A stretch of 9,898 nt of DNA from an uncultured Lachnospiraceae bacterium (GTDB taxonomy: Bacteria; Bacillota_A; Clostridia; Lachnospirales; Lachnospiraceae): contig CACZQE010000194.1 of assembly GCA_902783205.1 (NCBI GenBank), positions 1-9,898 on the forward strand, written 5' to 3'. The notes beneath the pieces were generated by a model, which did no database searches, was not told the origin of the DNA, and saw nothing but the letters and a program-made list of their open reading frames with translations. Within the stretch, counting starts at the first letter, position 1. Each line of letters starts with the position of its first letter. Positions 1 to 5,379 of the stretch are shown piece by piece. The position numbers and the translations under genes are program-made.

Positions 1-584
1 ATGGTTCCGCCTGCGCAGCTTGTAGCGTTGCTGATCTGGCATGCTTTTGCCTCAAAGTATGTAGCCAGTGCGTCGCCCATACCGGAAACCAGAAGTCTTG
101 CCGGTGCATTGGCAACAACCTGGGAATCCACCAGTACAAGATTGGGGTTAGCCGGCAGCCACAGATAATCCTCGAATACACCGTCATCTGTATATACTAC
201 AGAAAGAGCGGAGCAGGGTGCATCTGTTGCAGCGATGGTAGGAGCGATGATAACCGGTGTTCCGCAGTAATAAGCCACTGCCTTAGCAGTATCAAAAATC
301 TTTCCGCCGCCGACACCGATTACCAGGTCACAGCCTTTCTCCTCAACGATTGCTTTTAACCTGTTGATCTCGTTCTTGGAACACTCTCCCCCGAATGCCT
401 CGAAAATAAGCTCTGCATCTGTTCCCTCAAAGCTCTTCTCGATCAATGCTCCAAAACGTTTCTTGCCGCCCTCACTGATCAGGATGAAAGGCTTCTTGCC
501 GAATTTCACAGCATAAGAAGCAATATCTCCCAGGACGCCGGGACCCTGTACATACTTGTTAGGTGCAATGATAATTCTTGCCAT
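1..584 (-). CDS. gldA: Glycerol dehydrogenase, N-terminal 194 residues (3' end outside window)
   Basis: This is an iron/zinc-type alcohol dehydrogenase-fold enzyme that oxidises glycerol to dihydroxyacetone with NAD+ in the cytoplasm. I translated the minus strand from ATG at 584; the frame stays open to the left edge, giving 194 codons, about half of the roughly 365 residues usual for the family. Visible motifs are the NAD-binding glycine-rich GVGGGK (residues 90-95), the family signature TIAATDAPCSALS (116-128), and GMGDALATYFEA (168-179), whose Asp171 matches the first metal ligand of GldA. The two metal-binding histidines would lie beyond the edge. The start is supported by AGGAGGT nine bases upstream and by a promoter at 630-658. 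The gene is separated from hpf by a terminator, so it is its own transcription unit. Related families such as glycerol-1-phosphate dehydrogenase are less likely because TIAATDAP is typical of GldA. Whether the full gene is intact cannot be seen. Confidence 0.93.
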   Translation of the reverse strand, partial: MARIIIAPNKYVQGPGVLGDIASYAVKFGKKPFILISEGGKKRFGALIEKSFEGTDAELIFEAFGGECSKNEINRLKAIVEEKGCDLVIGVGGGKIFDTAKAVAYYCGTPVIIAPTIAATDAPCSALSVVYTDDGVFEDYLWLPANPNLVLVDSQVVANAPARLLVSGMGDALATYFEAKACQISNATSCAGGT

Positions 585-629
585 AATCCAAATACCTCCT
601 TCAATAAACAGTGAATCAATTGTATATAT

Positions 630-658
630 ATCATAACGCAAAGTCTGTTTTTTTACAA
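630..658 (-). promoter_or_regulatory. Sigma-A-type promoter of gldA
   Basis: On the minus strand, TTGTAA (653-658) and TATGAT (630-635) are separated by 17 bases. They match the -35 and -10 consensus at 4/6 and 5/6. Transcription would start near 623, leaving a leader of about 39 nt with the AGGAGGT ribosome binding site at 594-600. The promoter lies just downstream of the hpf terminator, consistent with independent expression. Confidence 0.7.
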
Positions 659-663
659 TCCTT

Positions 664-672
664 TGTGCATAA
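664..672 (-). promoter_or_regulatory. Isolated consensus DnaA box upstream of the gldA promoter
   Basis: The minus strand reads TTATGCACA, a full match to the DnaA-box consensus TTATNCACA. It sits six bases upstream of the -35 element of the gldA promoter, between that promoter and the hpf terminator. A single degenerate 9-mer can occur by chance. I record it because a dense cluster of DnaA boxes lies less than 1 kb away at 1560-1649. Confidence 0.4.
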
Positions 673-692
673 ATTGCCAAATAAACAGCATC

Positions 693-739
693 AAAAAGCA
701 CCGCCCCGGAGCCGTCATATCCGGCCCTTCGGCGGTGCT
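693..739 (-). terminator. Rho-independent terminator of hpf
   Basis: A 9-bp GC-rich stem (AGCACCGCC at 731-739 on the minus strand, pairing with 697-705) is extended by an inner 5-bp CCGGA/TCCGG stem (706-710 with 720-724), leaving a six-base bulge. On the minus strand it is followed directly by TTTTT (693-697). It lies about 38 bases past the hpf stop codon and separates hpf from gldA. Confidence 0.9.
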
Positions 740-776
740 GTTCTATCTTAATTATCAGCCATTTTCAGCGGTCGGT

Positions 777-1304
777 TTAGAACTCCGGCTCAATCAGACC
801 GTAGGTCTTATCCTTCCTCTTGTACACGACATTGACTTCAAATGTCTCGGAATTACGGAATACGAAGAAGCTGTGTCCCAGGAGCTCCATCTGAATACAT
901 GCCTCCTCGGCATCCATGGGCTTGATGGCGAACCGCTTGCTTCTCGTGATCCTTACGCTCTCCGGACTCTCAACATCTTCATCCAGGAACTCATCGGTAA
1001 ATGTGCCTACACCTTTGCCGTGGCTGGAGATTCTTGTCTTGTACTTCCGGATCATCCGCTCCAGAACATCCACAACCTTTTCGATGGAAGCATACATGTC
1101 CGTGCTGGTCTGCTCGGCTCTTAAGATGTTTCTCTTCATGGGGATCGTTGCTTCTACTTTCTGGTTCTCCCTCTGTACGCTCATGGTAACCTGTACCTCC
1201 GTATCAGGATTGAAGAACTTATCCAGCTTTCCGAACTTGTCATAGACGGCCTGTTTGAGCCCGTCGGAAACTTCCAGATTCTTTCCGTAGATAATATACT
1301 TCAT
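777..1304 (-). CDS. hpf: Long-form ribosome hibernation promoting factor
   Basis: The 175-residue protein binds the 30S decoding region during slow growth and drives pairing of 70S ribosomes into inactive 100S dimers. Residues 1-100 form the S30AE/YfiA-like RNA-binding domain, beginning MKYIIYGKNLEVSDGLKQ. A short linker leads to the C-terminal dimerisation domain (about 118-175), with the typical RSKRFAIKPMDAEEA and a GHSFFVFRN segment. Having both domains and about 175-190 residues defines the long form found in Firmicutes. I chose ATG at 1304 because AAGGAG lies nine bases upstream. An in-frame ATG at 1325 would place that ribosome binding site inside the coding sequence and add seven residues (MKKERDR) not typical of the family. 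The gene has its own promoter (1337-1365) and terminator (693-739), so it is monocistronic. In many Firmicutes hpf neighbours secA; here it lies between gldA and a gap rich in DnaA boxes. Confidence 0.96.
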   Translation of the reverse strand: MKYIIYGKNLEVSDGLKQAVYDKFGKLDKFFNPDTEVQVTMSVQRENQKVEATIPMKRNILRAEQTSTDMYASIEKVVDVLERMIRKYKTRISSHGKGVGTFTDEFLDEDVESPESVRITRSKRFAIKPMDAEEACIQMELLGHSFFVFRNSETFEVNVVYKRKDKTYGLIEPEF

Positions 1305-1336
1305 ACGATCACGCTCCTTTTTCAATTGATGCCTAT

Positions 1337-1365
1337 ATTATAACAATATTTGCCTGTAAAGACAA
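1337..1365 (-). promoter_or_regulatory. Sigma-A-type promoter of hpf
   Basis: On the minus strand, TTGTCT (1360-1365) is followed after exactly 17 bases by a perfect TATAAT (1337-1342). The predicted start near 1330 gives a leader of about 26 nt containing the AAGGAG site. No SigB-like (GTTTAA/GGGTAT) or SigH-like element was recognised next to it, although hpf is stress-controlled in some relatives. Confidence 0.78.
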
Positions 1366-1502
1366 GTCGCAGCTGACCATAATCTTGAAATTATCAAATA
1401 ATTTATATCCTTTTGCTTATATTGTCAGTATTTATTCAATAAATTATTACAATAATATTACCGCATTTTTAAGAGAAAATTGCATTACTTGATAAGAACA
1501 GA

Positions 1503-1518
1503 CAAAACAAATGTTTTG
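1503..1518. repeat. 16-bp inverted repeat, possible operator
   Basis: CAAAACA and TGTTTTG are perfect 7-bp arms around an AA spacer. It lies 41 bases left of the first DnaA box and about 140 bases upstream of the hpf -35 element. The size and symmetry would suit a dimeric DNA-binding protein, but I cannot name one, and AT-rich DNA produces such repeats by chance more often than average DNA. Confidence 0.35.
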
Positions 1519-1559
1519 GCTTGACTACATTTTGACCACTCTTTTTAAGAGCAAAAAAA

Positions 1560-1649
1560 TGTGGATAATGTGGATAAGTTGGTGGATAAGTGATTTTTCC
1601 TTTAAAATCGCCCTTTTTTCATGTGGATAACTATTTTTCTTTATCCACA
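1560..1649. promoter_or_regulatory. Cluster of DnaA boxes (four perfect, one near match)
   Basis: DnaA, the replication initiator, binds TTATNCACA, with TTATCCACA the strongest version. Perfect copies occur in minus orientation at 1560-1568, 1569-1577 (directly abutting the first) and 1622-1630, and in plus orientation at 1641-1649. A one-mismatch copy in minus orientation (plus strand GGTGGATAA) is at 1581-1589. The last two perfect copies face each other across 10 bases. One given 9-mer is expected far less than once in 90 bp, so this density is not chance. Clusters of this kind occur at oriC, in the autoregulated dnaA promoter, and at dispersed DnaA-titrating sites such as the DnaA-box clusters of Bacillus subtilis or datA of E. 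coli. Here the flanking genes are hpf and a lipoprotein, so the role is inferred. Confidence 0.88.
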
Positions 1650-1739
1650 GATTTTTCATCCGGTCCGCGATTTTCCTGCCGAAAAAAAATAAATTTCGTC
1701 ATATTGAACAATCTGCATTCTTACGGCAAATCCTTCCAT

Positions 1740-1755
1740 TTCAAAATATTTTGAA
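1740..1755. repeat. Perfect 16-bp palindrome
   Basis: TTCAAAATATTTTGAA is identical to its reverse complement and has no spacer. It lies 37 bases left of the T-tract of the lipoprotein-gene terminator and 91 bases right of the last DnaA box. It shares a CAAAA...TTTTG pattern with the inverted repeat at 1503-1518, so the two may be variants of one binding site bracketing the DnaA cluster. This is unproven. Confidence 0.4.
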
Positions 1756-1791
1756 TTCTTTGACAAATCAGAAGAAAAGCTTTACTTTTAC

Positions 1792-1822
1792 AAAAAAAAG
1801 CCGGAAGGCAAAAGCCTTCCGG
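1792..1822 (-). terminator. Rho-independent terminator of the lipoprotein gene
   Basis: On the minus strand a perfect 9-bp stem CCGGAAGGC/GCCTTCCGG (1814-1822 with 1801-1809) closes a TTTT loop and is followed, after one C, by eight T (1792-1799). It begins 12 bases past the stop codon at 1835-1837. Confidence 0.96.
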
Positions 1823-1834
1823 ACATTACTTCTT

Positions 1835-2908
1835 TTACTGGTTAAAGGACCAGGATCCGTCTTCATTCTTTGACGCGCCGACCACATCATTTCCGTCCTT
1901 GGAAACAAGTACATCGGATGTCTCTCCGTTTTCGCCTTCCACCTTAAAGTGGTAGTAGTCTGTGCCGTCCTGGCTGACATCCTCATCACGGGTGTAGGTT
2001 CCGTTGGAGGAATACTCACTCTTGGCACGCTCCTCAGCCTCCTGGGCTGTGATGGTCTTTCCGTCGCCGACTGTCACATCAGATGCAGTATCGTTCGTAT
2101 CGCCGGACATGTCGGAGAAGTCTTCCGTGCTCACATTGGTTCCGCCTTCCGTAGTTACCTCGGGAGCTGCTTCCGTCTCCTCACCCAGTCCGTTCATGGA
2201 CTTGACCGTATACTGGAAGATATTGCTGTTGTCCACTCCCTGGAACTTTGTGGGAATAAGGACAAACTGATAGGAGTTGACCGTCTGGCCGGAATCTGTC
2301 AGATCCGCGTCGATCTCATAGCCGTCTACTGTCTGATCGCAGCGTGTGATCTTGATGCCGAGGTTGCCCACCTTTCCGCGGATCAGGCCGAAGGGATATG
2401 TGTCATCTTCATAGCTCTTGAAGAAACGGTCTCCCGCCGGTTCATCGGGACGCTCGAAGCTCTCACCGTAACCTGCGTACAGGGCATGGGCAAACATATC
2501 AAAGTCATTCTCTGAAAGCAGGTAATACTGACCCTGGGTTGCCACGTCTCCGGCACCGGTCTGGGCACTTTCCTGATTGATCAGGGATACCAGAACAGCC
2601 ATGGAGAAATAGAAAGAGTCTGCCTTGGTGTCATCGCCCTTGTCCTTTGATGTGTAATAATCAAGTCCCTGGGAATGATCCTGCACCATCAGTGCTTCCA
2701 TGGCATAAGTCATGGTCTTCAGTTCCGGGGGAACAGTGATGCCTTCTGATGTATCCGTGTCTTTTTCAACTGCGGTCGATACTTCCTGGGGCTCCGGCTC
2801 CGGCTTGGGATCTTCTTTCTTTTTGCTCCTTCCGCAGGCGCCGAGACAGATGATCATTACCGCTGCAAGAAGCACGGCCAGTGACCGCTTCCATGTATGC
2901 ATTTTCAT
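1835..2908 (-). CDS. Secreted lipoprotein of unknown function
   Basis: This 357-residue protein begins with a clear lipoprotein signal: basic residues (KMHTWKR), a hydrophobic core (10-22) and the lipobox LGAC with Cys25 as the predicted lipid-modified residue. It should be anchored on the outer face of the cytoplasmic membrane. A charged Pro/Glu linker (27-45) follows. Residues 60-235 look like one mixed alpha/beta domain that I cannot assign. Residues 240-280 form an acidic Thr/Ser/Gly linker. The last 75 residues have a helix (ITAQEAEERAKSEY) followed by strand-like segments (YYHFKVEG, SDVLVSKDG), reminiscent of small PepSY-like domains, but this is only a resemblance. AGGAGG nine bases upstream of the ATG at 2908 supports the start. 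The gene has its own promoter (2947-2975) and a strong terminator. Its context next to AlaX gives no functional clue. Confidence 0.9.
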   Translation of the reverse strand: MKMHTWKRSLAVLLAAVMIICLGACGRSKKKEDPKPEPEPQEVSTAVEKDTDTSEGITVPPELKTMTYAMEALMVQDHSQGLDYYTSKDKGDDTKADSFYFSMAVLVSLINQESAQTGAGDVATQGQYYLLSENDFDMFAHALYAGYGESFERPDEPAGDRFFKSYEDDTYPFGLIRGKVGNLGIKITRCDQTVDGYEIDADLTDSGQTVNSYQFVLIPTKFQGVDNSNIFQYTVKSMNGLGEETEAAPEVTTEGGTNVSTEDFSDMSGDTNDTASDVTVGDGKTITAQEAEERAKSEYSSNGTYTRDEDVSQDGTDYYHFKVEGENGETSDVLVSKDGNDVVGASKNEDGSWSFNQ

Positions 2909-2946
2909 GATAGTTCTCCTCCTTTTAAGAATGTCTCTTTGAACAA

Positions 2947-2975
2947 ATCATAGCCTATTTTTTCACACTTGTAAA
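2947..2975 (-). promoter_or_regulatory. Promoter of the lipoprotein gene, overlapping the end of the AlaX gene
   Basis: On the minus strand, TTTACA (2970-2975) and TATGAT (2947-2952) are spaced by 17 bases, each matching consensus at 5/6. The -35 element lies inside the last codons of the upstream AlaX gene, whose stop is at 2955-2957. The predicted start near 2940 gives a leader of about 32 nt. The gene can therefore be expressed on its own as well as by readthrough, since no terminator separates the two genes. Confidence 0.75.
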
Positions 2976-4124
2976 GCCTTGGCCGGCAAAGAAATTACCT
3001 GCTTTTTCTTCTGTGCAGGCCAGAGAACCCTGGGCGAAGAAGGGCTTTCCGCCGCCTCTTCCGTTCAGGCATTGATTCATCTCTTTGACCAGGTCCCTGA
3101 CATCTCCGTCCTTTTGTGCCAGCACATATTTATAGCCCTCTTCGTCGTTTCCGGCCAGGACGGCCAGGATCCCTCTGCAGGATGACAGTATGGTATCCGC
3201 GCATTTGCGCAGGACCTGGGGCTCCATGGGATCCAGGAAGATCACCTTGTTTCCGCTGCCCCGGCAGAGCCCTGCCAGAAGGCTGCTGTACCTGTTTTCC
3301 TCTTCCATCAGGGCGCCTTTGAGATCGTAGATTTCTTTTTTGAGCTTTTCCACAGCCTTTGCAGTCCGGTCGGCCGGTACGGAAAGCAGCCTGCCGATTT
3401 CGGCATTTTCCCTCTCATGGACGCCCAGAAGGGTCAGGGCCCTGCGGCCGAAGACCATCTCCATCCGGACTCCCTCCCTGAAACGGTGGACGGACAGGAT
3501 CCGGGCCAGGCCCACCATGCCGGACCTTGGCACATGAAGTCCGCAGCAGGCGCAGCAGTCCGCCCCGGGAAAAGCCACAAGGCGGACGGGATCTTCCAGT
3601 TCCTTTTTACTTCTGTAGGCAATACTGGATAGTTCTTCTGCAGGAGGCGTCCAGATCCGGACCGGATGATCCTCCCATATATAGCGGTTGACCCTGTCCT
3701 CAACCTGCATGACCTGTTCCGGAGTCAGAACCCCGCTGACATCCACTGTCGTCAGGCTTTCTCCCATATGAAATCCGACATTATCGTAGCCGAACATGCT
3801 GTGGATCATCCCGCTTACCATATGTTCACCCGAATGCTGCTGCATCAGGTCAAAGCGGTAATCCATGTCTATGATCCCGGTCACCAGGTCTCCTTCATCC
3901 AGGGGGCCGCCGGTAAAATGTACCACTTCCCCCTCTTCCTCCTGTACATCCAGAACTTTTCTGCCGCCCAGGATACCCCTGTCTGCCGGCTGTCCGCCGC
4001 CCTCGGGGTAAAATACGGTCCGGTCCAGAGTCACCCGCCAGCGTCCGCCGTCTGCCGTGCAGGATGTGACCTCTGCCTCCATCCGGTCCAGGCCTGCATC
4101 CTGATAGTATAATCTGTCTGTCAT
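2955..4124 (-). CDS. Alanyl-tRNA editing protein, long AlaX type with DHHA1 domain
   Basis: This 389-residue cytoplasmic protein resembles the editing half of alanyl-tRNA synthetase and should hydrolyse wrongly charged Ser-tRNA(Ala) (or Gly-tRNA(Ala)) in trans. The N-terminal beta-barrel part (1-90) carries the family motif YPEGGGQPADRG (39-50). The zinc-binding editing site is complete: HSGEH (His97 and His101) and the later CCGLH (Cys193 and His197). A helical, probably coiled-coil stretch (about 240-285) leads to a C-terminal DHHA1-like domain ending in GGGKPFFAQGSLA (355-367). This length and layout fit AlaX-L proteins and are far short of a full AlaRS of about 870 residues; no aminoacylation domain is present. 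GGAGG about ten bases before ATG 4124 supports the start. It lies downstream of a terminator; I saw no convincing promoter in the 87-bp gap, so it may depend on partial readthrough. Confidence 0.92.
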   Translation of the reverse strand: MTDRLYYQDAGLDRMEAEVTSCTADGGRWRVTLDRTVFYPEGGGQPADRGILGGRKVLDVQEEEGEVVHFTGGPLDEGDLVTGIIDMDYRFDLMQQHSGEHMVSGMIHSMFGYDNVGFHMGESLTTVDVSGVLTPEQVMQVEDRVNRYIWEDHPVRIWTPPAEELSSIAYRSKKELEDPVRLVAFPGADCCACCGLHVPRSGMVGLARILSVHRFREGVRMEMVFGRRALTLLGVHERENAEIGRLLSVPADRTAKAVEKLKKEIYDLKGALMEEENRYSSLLAGLCRGSGNKVIFLDPMEPQVLRKCADTILSSCRGILAVLAGNDEEGYKYVLAQKDGDVRDLVKEMNQCLNGRGGGKPFFAQGSLACTEEKAGNFFAGQGFTSVKK

Positions 4125-4138
4125 AGCTTTTCTCCCTC

Positions 4139-4159
4139 CGGATCTTTCTCTCCGATCCG
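4139..4159 (-). repeat. Hairpin overlapping the AlaX ribosome binding site
   Basis: On the minus strand CGGATC (4154-4159) can pair with GATCCG (4139-4144) around a nine-base loop. The 3' arm touches the first base of the GGAGGG ribosome binding site (4134-4139). The stem is short, so it may only modestly affect translation, or it may be chance. Confidence 0.3.
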
Positions 4160-4163
4160 CGAC

Positions 4164-4209
4164 GACTAAGTTAAAAGACCGCCTGCCCCTTGGCCGGCGG
4201 TCTTTAGTC
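4164..4209 (-). terminator. Hairpin terminator of the membrane-protein gene
   Basis: A perfect 10-bp stem AAAGACCGCC/GGCGGTCTTT (4196-4205 with 4174-4183) encloses a 12-base loop. A further 4-bp ACTC-like outer pairing (GACT at 4164-4167 with AGTC at 4206-4209) sits beyond a small bulge. On the minus strand the stem runs into TTTTAACTT, a short U-tract, so termination may be incomplete. It begins just past the stop codon at 4212. Confidence 0.8.
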
Positions 4210-4211
4210 CT

Positions 4212-5315
4212 TTATTCTTTGTCTTCATTGTTCTCCGGCTTCAGATATAAGGTGATATCCGTATCCGGATTCTGCATAAGCATCTGGGACTGTGTAAACT
4301 CGATGGTTCCCTCCTCATTGGTATAAAGGAGATAGTCCTCATGATCAAGCACGGTAAAGTAAGTATTGATGGGGATCTTATACTTGTACTCCTTGCCGTC
4401 CTCCCCGTCGTAGTCGGAGTAGAGGGTGCAGGTACGTGTATCCTTCTGCTGCATAGCCTTGATGTAGAACTTGGGTGTCTTCAGCTGCTTGTCAAACTCG
4501 ACAGTGTAGCTGTAGAATACTTCGTCATCCACTGACTCGGAATCGGAAAGAACAAGCTTGGTCTTCTTGTCAACGGTGATGGTCTTCTCGATCCTTGTAC
4601 CGCCGCCGAAACCGTAGTTCATGGAGTAGTCGTCTCCGTCCGTCACATCATAGGTCAGTCTCAGGGTCAGGGTGTTCTCCCTCTCCTTCTCATCCTCGAT
4701 CGTGTCATCGGTATTGCCCTGGAAGACATCATTTTCAATGGATGCCACGCAGGTTGACTGATAATCATCGCCGACCAGTCCGTAGAAATAGCGGACACGC
4801 TCATCATAGCGGTAAAGCTTCTCATCGTCGATGACCTCTTTATAATCCTCGGATGTTCCTTCCTTCTTCAGGTAGGAATAGTACTTGCCGTCCTTCATGC
4901 TGACCTGTCTGGTCGTTGTATAGTCTTCCGATCCGTCAGCCAGATGAGAATAGGACTGAATGATCTTGACATTGTCATGTCCTTCCAGAAGCTTCGCCAT
5001 GGTGTTGGCTTCGTTGATCTCCTCGATTGCCCTGCTGTTCTCCTGCTTCTGATGGAAGAAAAAGAAGCAGGCTCCGGCAACTACAGCGAGCGTAAGCAGG
5101 AGGCTGATACCGAGGATCTTCCAGAACCACGGCTTCTTTGCCTCGCCCTCCATGACCGCATCCTGATCCAGTACATAACCTGTATACTGTTCACCGGTCT
5201 GCTGCTCTTTGTTCGATCCGCCGCGCCGGCGGGGTGCGTCATGCTTGTTCTTTTTTCTTCGAACCGGCATCTCCTGTTCGCCACTGTTTCCGGAAATATT
5301 ATCCTGGTTTGCCAT
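4212..5315 (-). CDS. Single-pass membrane protein with extracellular domain, function unknown
   Basis: This 367-residue protein has a basic, disordered cytoplasmic N-terminus (1-62, with RRKKNKHDAPRRR), one membrane segment at about 64-87 (GISLLLTLAVVAGACFFFF) and a large acidic extracellular part. The positive residues before the segment predict the N-terminus inside. The outer part opens with a short helix (EEINEANTMAKLLEGHDNV) and continues with repeated strand-like pieces rich in Tyr, Asp and Lys (KDGKYYSYLKKEG, DDEKLYRYDERVRYFYG). This pattern recalls the LolA/LppX-like beta-sheet proteins that hold hydrophobic ligands, but I cannot confirm it. No catalytic motif was recognised. The ATG at 5315 has AAGGAG seven bases upstream. 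A promoter (5347-5376) and a terminator (4164-4209) frame it as its own unit. Confidence 0.88.
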   Translation of the reverse strand: MANQDNISGNSGEQEMPVRRKKNKHDAPRRRGGSNKEQQTGEQYTGYVLDQDAVMEGEAKKPWFWKILGISLLLTLAVVAGACFFFFHQKQENSRAIEEINEANTMAKLLEGHDNVKIIQSYSHLADGSEDYTTTRQVSMKDGKYYSYLKKEGTSEDYKEVIDDEKLYRYDERVRYFYGLVGDDYQSTCVASIENDVFQGNTDDTIEDEKERENTLTLRLTYDVTDGDDYSMNYGFGGGTRIEKTITVDKKTKLVLSDSESVDDEVFYSYTVEFDKQLKTPKFYIKAMQQKDTRTCTLYSDYDGEDGKEYKYKIPINTYFTVLDHEDYLLYTNEEGTIEFTQSQMLMQNPDTDITLYLKPENNEDKE

Positions 5316-5346
5316 ACTGCCGCTCCTTCCTAAAAATCTGCCTAAT

Positions 5347-5376
5347 ATTATAATCCATCAGGCAGCGACAATGCAA
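5347..5376 (-). promoter_or_regulatory. Promoter of the membrane-protein gene
   Basis: On the minus strand a perfect TATAAT (5347-5352) is preceded, after 18 bases, by TTGCAT (5371-5376), a weak 3/6 match to the -35 consensus. It lies in the 64-bp gap right after the carbonic anhydrase-like gene. The predicted start near 5340 gives a leader of about 25 nt. Confidence 0.6.
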
Positions 5377-5379
5377 GGC

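Larger units (their letters stand above)
1326..1791. other. AT-rich intergenic region with DnaA boxes and palindromes
   Basis: This gap between hpf and the lipoprotein gene has no credible coding sequence on either strand. It contains the hpf promoter (1337-1365) and a strongly AT-rich stretch (about 1381-1500). An inverted repeat CAAAACA-AA-TGTTTTG lies at 1503-1518, and TTGAC is repeated 11 bases apart (1521-1525 and 1532-1536). The DnaA-box cluster is at 1560-1649 and a perfect 16-bp palindrome at 1740-1755. The combination of clustered DnaA boxes and a neighbouring AT-rich stretch resembles the architecture of a bacterial replication origin. No dnaA, dnaN, rpmH, recF, parA/B or plasmid rep gene is in the window, and genes on both sides point the same way. 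A DnaA-binding regulatory or titration locus is therefore at least as likely as an origin. Confidence 0.6.

Noticed and set aside
663..1124. Plus-strand open frame running through the hpf terminator and gene
   Set aside because: It is antisense to hpf and begins inside the hpf terminator region without a credible ribosome binding site.
1305..1325. Seven-codon upstream extension of hpf from ATG at 1325
   Set aside because: It would bury the AAGGAG ribosome binding site inside the gene and place the start at the predicted transcription start, leaving almost no leader; the family begins at MKYIIYG-like residues.
1622..1649. Inverted repeat that could be read as a terminator hairpin
   Set aside because: The arms are two opposed DnaA boxes around a T-rich loop, no gene ends here, and no U-tract follows the stem.
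1759..1787. Plus-strand TTGACA with a TACTTT 17 bases later, a possible promoter antisense to the lipoprotein gene
   Set aside because: The -10 matches only 3 of 6 bases, no plus-strand gene follows, and AT-rich DNA offers many such pairs.
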